Shown one piece after another: positions 47,521 through 60,900 of a stretch of 64,000 bases of DNA. The stretch's first letter is position 1, and each line of letters starts with the position of its first letter. The notes under the pieces are model-generated. The model searched no databases and was not told the origin of the DNA. It saw only the letters and a program-made list of their open reading frames with translations. Location of the stretch: assembly GCA_944548615.1 (NCBI GenBank), contig OX155952.1, positions 26,051,224 through 26,115,223 on the forward strand. The letters are read 5' to 3'. A program made the translations under genes and the position numbers. The DNA is from Micropterix aruncella (Eukaryota > Arthropoda > Insecta > Lepidoptera > Micropterigidae).

Positions 47521-47871
47521 TCAGTAGGTCATCCTCCATTTCGTGCAGACCTTCGTTATAACGTACCTAAATCTGCGCGTGCCTGACTTGGATGAAATAC
47601 TTTTAGATTTAAAACAATATGCTGCCTTATATTCCATGAAAGGCGGCACCGAAGTTGAATTCTTTATGTTTGTATACCTAATTTTATCTGCCAGTGATCT
47701 AAATTTAAGAGCAGCATCGAAATTTACAAAACTGGATATCAAATTCAAGCGCATACATTTTGAGCAATGACAATCTTGGATATTACAGTGTTCAAGAGTA
47801 AGACTGCATCTGCGAATACTGTGGTCTTCTAAGTTGAGAAAATCTATCTGTCTCTGTTCCTTTATAAACAT
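47521..47871 (-). other. Unassigned 116-codon open reading frame
   Basis: An ATG-initiated minus-strand frame with a Cys/His cluster (HCNIQDCHCSKC, residues about 27-38) and a basic C-terminus. No family is recognised and no splice evidence supports it. It may be an orphan exon or chance. Confidence 0.25.
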
Positions 47872-47929
47872 CCCTAAGAAAATCGTAAAAGTTGAAAGTT
47901 GCCATCAATTGCAGAGATAGATGCCATCT

Positions 47930-48290
47930 ATAAATATAAAATACAAACAGAGCTACCATGGAACTCACCAACCGGAGTCGGGCCTATAATAATACTATTA
48001 TTACACTTCTGGGGGGTAAGCGGTGGAATCCGGACTAATGACCGGCTGTGGTAGGTTTAGGACAGCTGTCGTGCCACATGTGAGTGTACATCTTACCACC
48101 CCCCATTCACTCCCCCTTTGAACCATAGAACTCGAGATGCGGAAATTACAGTTTTAGATAATTTTTCTAGGAAGAAGTTGATTATTTTCCTGGAGAGACC
48201 AAGGTTTTTTAAAGAGGTGAAAGAGAAGATATGGCTGGTAAGAACGCTACCATATTGAACATAAGAGAAGATTAATCAATTTTTGGAACT
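47930..48290 (-). mobile_element. L1x retrotransposon 3' end, copy
   Basis: Matches 39065-39330 through the gagctaccatggaa end, attacacttctgggg, acagctgtc-tgccacatgtgag, and attcactccccctt and gagatgcggaaat segments. Truncated upstream after the cctggagagacc block. Confidence 0.8.
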
Positions 48291-48409
48291 TGGAGTGCCA
48301 TCTACACATTGTGTTTCGTAGTAAAATCCTAGCTGCCAAATCGTAGTACAGTGGTGATCGATCTAAAAGGGTCATCTAGAAAATAGAGAACATTTTAGCA
48401 TAAGTAAAT

Positions 48410-48850
48410 AAAACTGAAAGATATTATTATAAAACTTTAATTTACATATTCATGGTACCTTGCTTTACTTTTTAATGTAGTCACCGTAACGGTGAAGACA
48501 CTGATTGTAACGTGGCACCAGTTTTTAAATTCTAATGTACTCCTCTACCGCCAAAGATTTGAGCCAGGATGTCACTTTTTGTTTGGGGTGTTTATCTGTT
48601 GCAAACTGTTTTTCTCCAAAAAAATTCCTTTAAGTTTCGGGAATAAAAGATAATAAATTTTCCTGAATTTTGTCCCCAACTTTTGCTTTTAACTCATCTG
48701 TAACGAGTGATGATCTGCCACTCCGATCTTCGTCATGCACATAAGTTTTTCCTTGATTAAGCACCATTTTCCCACTGAAGCCTTGTCCATTGCACTACCA
48801 CATTTTGATAGGCCGAAAATAATTCGATAAGCCCGCAATCCCTAGAAGCC
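48410..48850 (-). mobile_element. Internally deleted mariner-like element
   Basis: Minus-strand frames read MVLNQGKTYVHDEDRSGRSS and SLVTDELKAKVGDKIQE (N-terminal half), then jump to EKQFATDKHPKQKVTSWLKS and KLVPRYNQCLHRYGDYIKK, the C-terminal end of mariner-like transposases. The catalytic core is missing, so it is a deletion derivative. Ends were not mapped. Confidence 0.65.
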
Positions 48851-48959
48851 ATTATGAAGACTGATTGTTAACAGGTGATGGATGAAAGTGTGCCGAGACA
48901 TCATGGTTTTACTGTATAGTCATTTTACTAAAAGCAAGCGACATTTCGTATGGCTCATG

Positions 48960-50090
48960 TCTTCATCCCCATAATGAAGAAGTTTAACACGAAATGAAAT
49001 GTTAGTTAATATCGACAGAAAGCCCATTTTTGGCATATTATAAAAAAATAACGTACCTACCTCTATGTGAGACCTCGTGTTAACAAGCAAACTTTTCAAG
49101 GCATAGAAAAAACAGAATCACTTCATTCACGAGATGTTTTTTTAGTTGATTAAATAGGACAAAATTAAAAAATAAATATCTGTTTACTGTACTAACGGTT
49201 AAAACTGTCAAAGAGTAAAGTTATTTCCGAGTTTTTACTACCAAGCACAGAGGTATCACCGGATAAACTCATTCGTGCCTATGAGATGCCACTGCAATAA
49301 TAATTATTAGAAAACTAAGCAATATAAGTCATCGGGACATAGACTGATCCGGAGTAATCCAGAAATAACATTAACACACAAATTTGAATGTTTGGTGCAT
49401 ACGAAGTCTCACATATAATTCGACAATAAAACGTTTGTTATTAGCTGTATTTAATTGTTTTATAAGAAGCATTTAAAATAACTAAGGCGCTCACGCCAAA
49501 ATAATATGAAAATGAAAGGGTTATCGCAGTCGGCTTCAGGTCAAGCGAGTGGCTAAAAGACGTCAAAAGGATTGGAAAGCCTTTATAAAGCTGTAAAAAC
49601 CTCCTTTATATCAAAGCGGCACAGCTGTAATTAAACTACATAAGTCAAGAAAGTAAAACTGTTTATTTTATACAATAAAAAAAGTCATTTAATTACACAA
49701 ATTAATTAATGATTCTCGCAGCTGAAGTCACACTCCGTCAACGGCCTCTTCCGAAGTGGAATCTGAAATTTAATTTTCCTCAGCATAAATCGCAATAAAA
49801 CAAATAAATCCAGTTTAAAAAATTATATTTCACACAAACGACTATTCAATAATGACAAGTTTTCATGCTTTTTTTTTAATTCTCAGTTCTTGATATACAA
49901 ATAATATTGAACATGCAGTAAATATCAAGTTCAATGGTCAACAACTTAACAAATAGTTATAATCTAACAATTTTATTTTATTCACACTCGGTGTCACAAT
50001 ATTTGTAACGATCACATTTATATGCCAGACAAGAGGATGAGGCCATGATGGTGATGATTACGAGCAAGAAGCATGCCACTAATGTTTAAC
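48960..50090. other. Intergenic stretch between ewg paralogue and shf
   Basis: Mostly featureless. On the minus strand 50078-49978 encodes a hydrophobic stretch followed by CLAYKCDRYKYCDTECE and stop, which could be the end of a small secreted cysteine-rich peptide gene. No start exon or good acceptor was found, so it is not called. Confidence 0.4.
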
Positions 50091-50180
50091 CCCTTAGATC
50101 ATAGGCCTCACTGGTGATTCATAAAACAGTCACGCAAACTTTCAAGTTTGTTTGAGTGGTACGCAGTGGCAAGTTGAGGG
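50091..50180. mobile_element. Short TTAA-flanked unit, possible MITE
   Basis: 90 bases between TTAA at 50087-50090 and 50181-50184, beginning CCCCTTAG and, inverted, CCCTCAAC. The end match is weak. It resembles the other TTAA units in the window only in layout. Confidence 0.4.
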
Positions 50181-50324
50181 TTAAAAAAGAAGTTGCCAGT
50201 GCGTTTGACAGTTTAAAACTAAAGGATGAATTATATGTAGAGAGCATGTACAGTTGGTGATGTGAAGCTGGCTTGATTCGTGATTTTGACAGGTTGCTTT
50301 TGGAGAGCGGCGACAGGGACAACT

Positions 50325-51060
50325 AGAGCTGTCAACTACAACAAGCGAACCCGTCACCTCAGGAAGTTTTTAACGATATTAGATCGTTCTGTCTCCCTAG
50401 AGGTGAGCGCAGAAGACTTGGATTGAAAAACAATCCACTGTCTAGTTTCGCCACCCGCCCGTCAGAGGCCAACGCCTTACTATACGGCGAGGCACCGGGA
50501 AACTCGCTCCCTGACTACCAGTTTGGAAGAATATATCCGTCTGGAATTAACCTTCAGGATACCTCCTGCCTCCTGACTGGTTATAGGATCGAGGTTGCTT
50601 GCGTGGTTCTCTCCCTTACGTGTCGCGCCTCCTCTCCCTTGGTGATACGGTGTCTACCGAATCTATCTCGGACCACGGCGTCCTTTGCCCGGCTGATTCA
50701 CCAGGGATCGGGTGGCCGAATGGTCATTTCAAGAGCAGTAGCCGTAAGGTTAACAACTACCCCCGCTCTATAGAAAACATTATTGTTTCCAGACTCCCCC
50801 GACTATTAGTCGGAATGCACAATCGATTGGCTGACGCCGCACGGTGCACAAACAGCCCAAGAGCGCCCAAAGGTTGACTCCTAGGGGAGACTGGCCCGCA
50901 GGCCAGTCCTACCCTAGCTCGCACTTGTGCATGGAGGCCACCGGATGGGTGTTGATCCATGCATTTGATCGACCCTAAACGCATGGGTCTTAGTGGCCAA
51001 ACTGCAATAGGGCCCATTAGCCGCCCGGCGACAGGGACAGTGAACATCGGCTGTGTCCTC
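50325..51060. mobile_element. GC-rich repeat family G, longer copy
   Basis: The left 130 bases match 29410-29540 (cctcaggaagttt, tctccct-ag-gtgag, gcagaagacttg, caatccactgtctag). The remaining 600 bases are GC-rich with no long open frame in any phase and contain short palindromes (ctggcccgcaggccagt at about 50890). Probably part of a retroelement untranslated region; class unknown. Confidence 0.5.
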
Positions 51061-51110
51061 ATGCCTTTTCACATTTTAAAAGGAAAATATTGTGACATGT
51101 GCCACCGAAA

Positions 51111-51614
51111 CAGTGCCGGATTAACCCATGTAGAGGCCCTTAGGCCGTCGAAATCTCGGGGCCCCCTCGACTCCTCAATGCTAATAACGCTATCAGCAAA
51201 GACGCGTGCATGTAAACAAAACAGTATGGTACGATGGTGTACGATTCGTATTGGCAAAGTGGGCTGTCAAACATTCTGACGACGATATAATAGAATAGAT
51301 GTCTATATAACAAAACACGATCGCACCGGCAAAGTGCGCCGTTAGACATTTCTGACAACGCTTGTCGCATAGAAATGCGCATATAAACAAAATACGATCA
51401 CACAGGCCGGCAGCGGCCAACTGTACATAATTTATAACAATTATACTATTAGGTAAATCAAGTTTTTTTTAGCATTTCCTCCTTACAATTTTAATTCAAT
51501 GATTTTTTTTCTTCTATCTATTACAAACAATTAAAAAATATATGATTGTAATAATCCCTCATCGCGGGGCCCATAGGCCGGTGACTACTTGGCTTATTAG
51601 ATAATCCAGCACTG
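51111..51614. mobile_element. hAT-like MITE
   Basis: Ends CAGTGCCGGATTAA and, inverted, CAGTGCTGGATTAT fit hAT-type termini. The flanking octamers caccgaaa and cattaaaa could be a decayed 8-bp duplication. Inside, a unit with acaaaa-ac-gat, ggcaaagtg and acattctgacgacg is repeated two to three times. No transposase. Confidence 0.7.
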
Positions 51615-51942
51615 CATTAAAAATTGTATCTCAAACTCCAATATGATCAATAAAAGGTAAAGCGGCATAGAAATAAATCAGGCAGAACTTTTTGATTAAT
51701 TTCTTTTTTTTAAAATTTGATCACTATCCACTGTGACAGCATAGTTTTAGTTTTTTTTTAATGTATGTTGCGTTTGGATTTTGATATTCTGGGCGTTTTG
51801 CTAAGCCAACCCCCGCTCCACTTTCTCCAGCCTTTAATTAACATAATGCAGATTGCGCTTGTTTCAGCTCTATTTGTAATACATCCCTTAGGTTTAAAAT
51901 AAATCGCCAGTGCGCAGACGCCTTCACTTATAGTAGGCAAAA

Positions 51943-54900
51943 TTACACACCGTAGTTACTGTGGTTGCATATTTTGCCGTGCCAGCCCGGGTTGCACTGG
52001 CAAGTGTTGTCGGGGGCGCAGACGCCGTGCCGGCAGACGCGCGAGCACATCGATCGCTGCGGAACGCGTCTCCCGATTTCGCAGTGATTCCCCCCGAGTC
52101 CCGGTGGGCACCGGCATTTGTTCACACCTTTACACCGGCCGCCGTTCAAACAGGGAATCACGCATTTTGCTGTCAAAAGAAAAAAAAAGCATTAGACATA
52201 ATTAAAATGAATAGAAAGAAGGAGGCAGCGTAAAATATCTACTACTTACAGTATTCGCATCGCAAGCCAAAATATCCTTTTGGGCATTCGCAAGTATCTT
52301 TCTGCACGCATTTACCGCCATTCAAGCATTTCTCCGAACAGATTCCTAAAACCATTGCAAATATTATTTTTATTGGAGTTTACTCCTTAACCGCTCGAAA
52401 GCCAGCCTTCGCGCGCAAAAAATTGCACCGCAACTTTTTGGTCGATTTTGTAAATAAATATTGACAATATCGTTTTTTCATGAATTCCCTCTTGTTAACT
52501 AGTAATTAATCGTGTTAGTCGTGTATATTATATATTTATATAATATATATTGAGGCCAGCCGAATCGGTTAAGTGCAGATCTGTGAAAAGACGCAAAGTG
52601 TCTATAGGCACTATTGGCGTCCGACGAGTTAAGATTCGATTTCATTTAAAGCCCCCGGTACATAAAAATTTAAACGTAGAAGCGAGGACTGCGCGCGTCT
52701 CTTTCGCACGCACTCAAGAAAGAGATAGAGAGCTGTGTTTTTTAACCCGCTGATACCAGAGTCTAGAACGACGAATGTAGAAATGACGTACAAATAGAAA
52801 TGTCACATGTGATGTGGGGCAGGTGGCTGTTTTACTGAAGTATTTTGAGGGCCGCTCGATAGATGGCGACAGTATGTTCGATTCGAATCAAATAATAAAG
52901 CACGAAATTATAATGTTATAATAATACATGCTATCAGTATTATAAGAGATGCGTTTATTTACCCCCTTTGCCTATTGCATATTCAATGGCAATTGCACTT
53001 TTAAGAGTAAACTCCAGTCACGCGTCGGAGCTGACACACACATTTATCTTTGTTTCAGATTTACAATGATTACAAGAAGAGCTTTAACTAAACAATGGAG
53101 CATTCCTATAAGATGCAGTCATGCAGTGGCTGCTTCTAAAAGCAAGCATCCCCAGGTATGAGTGTCTCTTTTTAATCGCTACAGCTTTTGCAATTTGCAA
53201 CAGAATGACCAATAAAACTTTCGAATTGTTTCGTTCATAGTTGGACAGTATTATCCGAGTGGACCACGCGGGCGAGTTGGGAGCGGATAGAATTTACGCC
53301 GGACAAATGGCGATACTCGGGAATACAAAAAGCGGACCTTTAATCAAACACATGTGGGAGCAAGAGATACATCACCGGGAAAAGTTCGAGGAGCTTATTA
53401 GGAAATACCGAGTTCGTCCAACGGTTATGACGCCTATTTGGAACGTTGCCGGATTCGTCCTCGGAGCAGGTATGTTTAGTCATTCTACAATTGTTAAATG
53501 TTTCCTAAATTTCGTTAACTCCCTTCCTCCATGATTGAAAAGTGCCCCAGTTAAAAAATCTATATATCTGACCATCCCAGTCCAAATTGAATAGTTCATA
53601 TAATCTTTTTTTAATAGGCTCGGCAATCCTCGGAGAAAAAGCGGCCATGGCGTGCACGGTAGCAGTGGAAACTGTGATAGTCGATCACTACAACGATCAG
53701 CTCCGAACTTTAATGGAGGACCCTATTGTCGATAAAGAAATCCTGGAGACGATTACAAAGTTCAGAGACGAAGAACAAGAGCACCATGACACTGGAATCG
53801 ACCAAGGGGCCGAGCAAGCTCCATTCTACCGGGCTTTAACTGAAGCTATTAAATTAGGCTGCAAAGCGGCTATAGGTATCTCAAAAGTGATATAAATTTA
53901 ATAAAATGTAAATGTAGCTGCATTTAAGACTTTTTCACTGACTTTTCATCCTTTTAGTATTACTAGACTACAGTAAAACATTTGACAAAGCTGCTGCTTC
54001 CAAACTATCAGTGGGGTTTCTCATACCTCGTTTGCCAATGGATAGCCGGCTAACTTCTAGATTGCATGCAAGTGTTTAAATTGATGAGTCCTATTGCCAA
54101 CCCCACTGTCTCTAGTACACACCACATTGTCACAGGCATTACCTTGGCATGTACCTTAAGGCATGTACCTTAACACGTTCCTGGACAGTACTCAATTATT
54201 TTACACTATGTGTTGCGACACTAAAAAATCCCATACAATTTTCGGTTACATCCATGACCGTACTGTCACATCACATATTGAAAAATGCTATATACTGCGA
54301 CAGTACGGTCCGAAACGTAATACAGCTATTACCGTACTGTCATATTATATACTATTTTATATGATGTGTTATGTCACTACTACCACATCCGTAAAAAGAA
54401 AAAAAAAGAAAATCTTATAAAAACTTATATTTCAAGTTACAATTTAGGAGCGCTTATATTTTACTTAACGTTACTAACAATTTGTCAATAAAATTAAAGA
54501 ACATTCTTGCAAAGTTAGTTTAATTTTTACCTATTTCGATATAAAACTAATATTAGTTGGTTTAATGGTAAGGGTTTAATGAAAAGTTCTTCGGAAAGTG
54601 AGTCATTTCCGAACACAAAAGCACTAAATTAAATTACAAGATCATTTCCGTGGATACGATGCCAATCATTGAAACATTCAGGGCAAAGAGCTGGCTTTTT
54701 CGGACAACCCATACATTGATAACGGGTCTCCTTTCTCTTATTTTGCAGCATACACATCTTACAATTCAGAAATTTAAAATGTCTTTTATTATTTGGCCCA
54801 GGCGGTATCTTCTGTGGCCAGTGGCCCCTCATCTCATCGACTGTATTTTTCTTTGTCAATTCCTCTCGGTGATGTGCTGTCCGTTCCTTATTAAATCGCC

Positions 54901-57900
54901 TACTGCTATATATGCTTTCGTTTTTGATAATATCACTACCCTTGAAAATAGGATTGATTTTGCACATCTGCTTTATGAGGTCATCTCGAAATTGTAAAAA
55001 TCCATATTTCTTATCACCGTTCATTACATATTTTCTAAATAAGTAAAAACCGTTCCAAACTGATAGGTCTAGAAGATAAAAGAATACTCGTTTGTACCAT
55101 CTGATAGTTTTCCGGGGAGAGGAATAATATGCAATCATCTGGTCGACCCGATCGATGCCTCCCATGAACTCATTGTATGAAGACACTTCCTGTGGCTTCA
55201 AAGACATTTTTCCATATCTGTTGGAAACTTCTCTTAGATTGGGGTGGTTTCTAGTGGTAATGACAAACACGGGTCGCTTATCTCTCCAAGCTGAAACATA
55301 CACATTGTGTTTTCGTAGCCAAAAGTAATCGCCTTTCTTTAGCTTTCTGTTTACCAATAGTTTGGGATTACTTTTTCTGTTCTTTCTGAGTGTACCATTG
55401 GTATGCGTTCTTAGTTTTAGAAGATTCCCAGATAATTCTACAGAATTGTAGAAGTTGTCCATGAAAACATGGTGACCCTTTGTCAAATACGGTCTTAGCA
55501 ACTTCATCACGATACCTTCTGTTTTCTTTCCTATTTCACAATCAGACTCACCCTTACCACAATACATTGTCAAGCCTAAAACATAGCCGCTTGCAGATGT
55601 AAGTTCATAAAATTTTATACCATACCTGGCTTTCTTGGATTTTATGTACTGGCGGAAATGAAGTCTGCCTCTAAATAAGATTAGCGACTCGTCAAGCGAC
55701 AATTCTTTTTCAGGGCTGTATATACGCTGGAAATTGTTAGTGAGCGCAGCTATAAAATCAAGAACTTTCTTTTCACCTTTAGCGTCATCGTCTGATACAC
55801 ATAGACACCTCAAAATCTGCTCAAACCTTCGACCAGACATAACGTATGAGAAAACTGGATGGTGATAGAGAGAATCGTTTGAAAAGAATCGGCGTCTCTC
55901 TGGAAATTTTACTTGACCCTGTAATAGACATATTCCTAGAAACGACAACATTTCATCTATATGTACTGGGTTAAACTTAGTTTTACGGCTGTTTCTGGTA
56001 TGTGGTCTATTTTGGGCAGCCAGATTTGCCCCATTAATATTAGTGCGTGAAATTACATATTCAATCAGCTGTTCAGAAAATACAAGCCGGAAAATATCTA
56101 ATGGTGTTTTGTGTGCGTCAATGTTTATACTAAGTCCTGCCGATGACGAATCGAAATGAAAATCCGGTATAGGCTCGATGCTTCTGGACCAACCTTCATC
56201 ACGGTTGCCTATAAAAGCTGGATCATCATCTTCTTCGCTGAACGTTGCAATAATTGGACTTTGAATAATTGGTCGGGAAGTGGAAGCTTCATTAGCCCTT
56301 GATGCAAATTCCTCACTAGAATGTGCTGGAAGTTGAGGCAATAATGATGGATTTACTGAACTATCATGGATTTTGTACGGTCTTTTCTCGGACAGACTGG
56401 GGTTTCCATCTTCTTCGCTGCTTTCATCAGAAGAGATAGCCAAGGAAAACACATTTTTACGGATAATTTGATGGTTTCTTACGCGTCGTATTTCATTTTC
56501 CGAACTTGACGCATCTTCAGAGTTAGGCACAAAATCTGCATCCGACCCAAATTCTCCGTCGTCATGAAATGGGTCCTCACTTGATTCTGCCGTAGATTCT
56601 GGCGTTGAGACATCTTCTAGAAGCTTCTGAATACGTTGTTCTTCATTGGGGTAGCTCATCTAAAAAAACGTGTAAACAACCGTGAATGTAGATATAATTT
56701 CACTTGACCATTGATACATTATAGATTTTAGTGTACAAATCAATAAAACATGCTAGAAAACACTCACTTTGTCGAAATTAATCGCATATAGCGTGGACAA
56801 CAGCGGCGGCACAGACAACCTCGGCCGACCGTGCGCAAAGCCACACTAGTCTCAGCGCGTCGAGGAATTGAATATATAAATTTACGGCCCTGGCCGTGCC
56901 GCGTGTGTGAGTGAGGTTTATATCTGTGCGTGCTTGCCCATTGAAAATGTTTCTGCGTAGCATTGTACTGCGACGGTACAATTTCACGAAAAGGATGCAG
57001 CATGACAGTAAATATGCTTTATATGAACCGCTCACAGAAAATACTCTGCATTAACCGTAGTGTTTTTGGCAGTTTTTTACTTATCTACGGCTGATCCCGT
57101 AGTGTGATACTGCGAAGACCAACATTTACGGTGATGGCCGTACTGTCCGGGAACGTGTTAAGGCACAACACTCGCACCCATGTTCTACTTTTTATATACC
57201 TATGATATCGGCAATAACTTTTATCACTGTGAACATCACATGTAAGCAGAAGACACCGGAGTGTTTTTGTTTCCATAACAACAATGCCATCTTTGCAATT
57301 AGCAAAATGAAGGAAGACCTCTCTAACTTATCAGATTGGTCAAAGAGGCATGGAAATTCAACTTCTCTAAATCTTCACACCCCATAATAGGATCCCCACA
57401 TAATATGGTAAATTTCAATTCCTTTAGTCGTCCAGTCATTACTATCGATCGAGTAGGCGTCGCTCGTCATCTTGGACTGCACATTGATAAGCGTTTTCTT
57501 TACAAATCCCACTTAAAGCTCCTCAGTATTACTTGTCTCGTCTGAAATCTCTATATAGAATCAGAGATTATCCCCATACAGATATCATACATTGCAGCTT
57601 GTTGATTACGGTAAAACCATATTTTAAGTCAGTTCCACTAGATGGAGTTAAATTAAGTAGACCACTAGATGTTGACGGTTGCGATTTAAAAACCTAACAT
57701 GATTGCACAATCGTACAAAACGCACGTGCTGCGCGGGTCGTGAATCCACGCTGTCTGCCTGCCCGCACGCAACGCTCGCACTAGCTCTGCCTGTAGAGGG
57801 GAGGCGCGGGGGTAGAGGCGGCGCAGGGGTAGTGGGGCGGCACGGGGGTAGAGGAGAGGCGCAGAGGGTAGAGGGGCGGCACATAGGTAGAGGGGAGGCG

Positions 57901-60900
57901 TGGATTAGAGGGAGGTGAGCGGAGGATTAGAGGGAGGTGAAGGGGTAGAGGGGTTGTGCAGGGGTGGAGGGGAGACGCGGGGGTAGAGGGGAGGTGCTGG
58001 GGTAGAGGGGTGGCGCGGGGGTAGAGGGGAGGGGCGGCGACGGGCTCTAGCAGTAGTTCATTGTCAATTTAAAGATTACTTCTGCACTTAGCGGCCACGC
58101 TAATCTAACGGTGGATCTTGAATGTTAGTACCTAGATAAATCTATTCATACTAATTTTTCATTAATTTTATTTTGAAGTATTTTGGAATAACCTAAGGGG
58201 GTCGCAAGATATTTTTTTTTTCCAAAAAGGGGTTGCCTAAAAAAGGTTGAAAAACACTGCCCTAGTATATTTTTACTGCTGTTTATCATGCATTATTGAT
58301 GAAATAAATAATAATAATTATTACGATTTTTGAGTGAGAATAACCTACCTCCTTCGCAGTGCCTTCCTTGATACCCGGGCGGGCAGCTGCATATTCCCGG
58401 CGCCGTGCAGTTCCCACCGTTCATGCATTGCGGATAGCATAATGCCGTTTTGCAATATTGCCCCATGTATCCCTCGGGGCATTGGCATATCTTTTCGTGG
58501 TTGCACCAACCTTCATTAGCGCATTTTTTATCACATTCTGGATCGGGACCTAGTTTTTATACGAAATGGTTTTTTAAGACTTTATCTACAGAACTTTCTT
58601 TCAGATTTAATTGAACTTTGTATATTTTTATTAGGGGTGCAACGGATTATGATAAGATTAATCGACATCAATGTTGTTTCGATTATTTAGCAATTATCTG
58701 CAGGCGAAAAAAATCAGAAGAGGCTAAGAAATCAGTGATAAATCTTATAAAAAATCAAAATCATGAACATGTTCATGCCTAATAAAAAGCAATTCTCAGG
58801 TTTACTATAAAATAGTATAGGTAATGGCGTCTGGAGTGTTTGCATAAAATGATTTGGGCAGCAGAGGATTTGGAGCCTTTGCGGAATATCGAAAGGAACA
58901 TTGCTCAAGACGAAAAAGAGTATCAATAGAGGCCCATCCATTCTGCCACAAGGTCTGTAATTATAATCAGAATTGGCAATTATTTTTATGAAATAATCGG
59001 AATTGTAATCAGTGAATCAATAATCGTTGCATCCCTAATTTTTATAAAGGTGTTCCATAGTAGATTAAAAAGTACAAATCAGACTAGTGCATTTATTTGA
59101 AAAAAAAGTAGAATATTTTTAATTTTCATAATGCCTTTGAGCTTTTGTTCATATCAATATTTAATCATCCAATGGGCTCAATTGCGTTTATTCGTAGACT
59201 AATATCGAAAAATAGTTCCTTGCGAACAAGACCTAGCAGTGCATTAAAACGAAATGTAAAATGAATGATCGTAACTTTTCCCACACAAACTACCTGCCGA
59301 ACATAAAACCATCGGAATTAGTTTGAAAACATTTCATTCGGCCTTAGATTTCGCCGCTTTATGTACGATTAATAGTTTTATGATGGAAATTTGTCAATAA
59401 TTCATTTCATATTCCGCTCTAACGTATCGGCCTGTCTCGCTCGCATGAACTAATTCCAATTTAAGTTCACAAAGAAATGCAATCGATCCCATTGTTTAAC
59501 TATTTCATGTTGTTTTTTTTCTTTACATTGGTGTATGCACTAAATTGAACTTTCGCAAACCTCTGTCTATACATCATTGGTCTTTACTATAGATATGATA
59601 AATAGGTTTGTCATATCTTCTCAATTCCCCAGACCCGATATTGATCCAAGGATTAAATAAGCAAATACGATTGATTACAAACATCAAATATACTGATTAT
59701 ATATAGCAAATGATATACTAACCTAAAATAGATATGAATTGTAGAGGCCAGGTATGTAGTATCTGGTGGACGGCGTTCTCCGCAACGAAGATCCGAGAAA
59801 AATAAGTCAAATGCCTGATTAGCTCTCATTCGACAGGCTTGCTAAGTTTTTTTTTATAAGCGGGTAAGGCGCGTCAGCGCTGCGAGCGCATAAAAATGTT
59901 AAGGCTAAGCATTCATTAGTATTAGGCAAAAGCGATCAAAATGAAAAAAAAACTGATGGCATTCGTCGATGCAGGCGACAACGCGGGTCAACGCCAAATT
60001 GACTCCAATCTGCGTCGATTTGAAACGATCATTTTTTTTAAAGATATTAAGAATGTAAAAAGTGGGCGAAGCATGCAGCGGCAGTTGTAAGCTTAATTAC
60101 CTCGAGTGTGAGTTGTGCGTTTAAACAAAAACTAAAAAAGGCACATGAGCTGGATCAGTAATCCGGTTGATTAATATTATAATATTAATAATAGTTATTA
60201 TTATTATTATATTATACACTAGTAGCGTAAGGCTGATCCGTGTATATCATAAGCACTTGTTTTTAAACATTACAACTGTTTAGCACTGAGTAAATTATGT
60301 TTTATTATGTTAATATGTTTTATTTTAATTATGGGTACAGTGGTTTGGCAGTAATTAATGTTTTGATGAGACAGTCATAATTCAATTTTTTTACAAATTT
60401 TTACTAAAATTTTTTGGGACATCAACTTGTCAATCGGCTGATGGGCCGAGGCCTGAAGGGTTAAAGCTGTTGACAGTGTCAGCACTTATCACTTCCTCTG
60501 ACAATGCATTCCAAGCTTCCACTACTTGATTTGGTAAAAAGTGTTTCCTGGGATTCGATGTTGCAATTTCCTTATTCAACTTCAACGAGTGCACGCAGTT
60601 GCTTGTTAGTATTCATAGTATAGATGTTCTCGAGGTTGAGCACACTATGGCAACGGTGGAGCATTTTGTACGTTTCTATCTCCTCGCTGCCTACGTTCCT
60701 CTAATGTTGTCAGGCGAAGTTCCTTCAGCCGTACTTCATATGGTTTGTTCCTCAGTGATAGTACCAATTTCGTTGCTCTTCTCTGAACTCTTTCCAGGTG
60801 CTCTATATCCTTACTAAAGTACAGACTCTATACTTGCTAGGAGTATTCAAGGAGTGGGCAAACATAGGTTTTATATAGCTTGAGGAAAAGATCGCTGGTG

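Noticed and set aside
52861..52875. Insulator-type AGATGGCG motifs (also near 1255 and 12680)
   Set aside because: The match is short and expected by chance in 64 kb; no flanking consensus was seen.
57648..57918. Proline- or arginine-rich frames across the minisatellite
   Set aside because: They are created by the GC-rich repeat unit and have no start or splice context.
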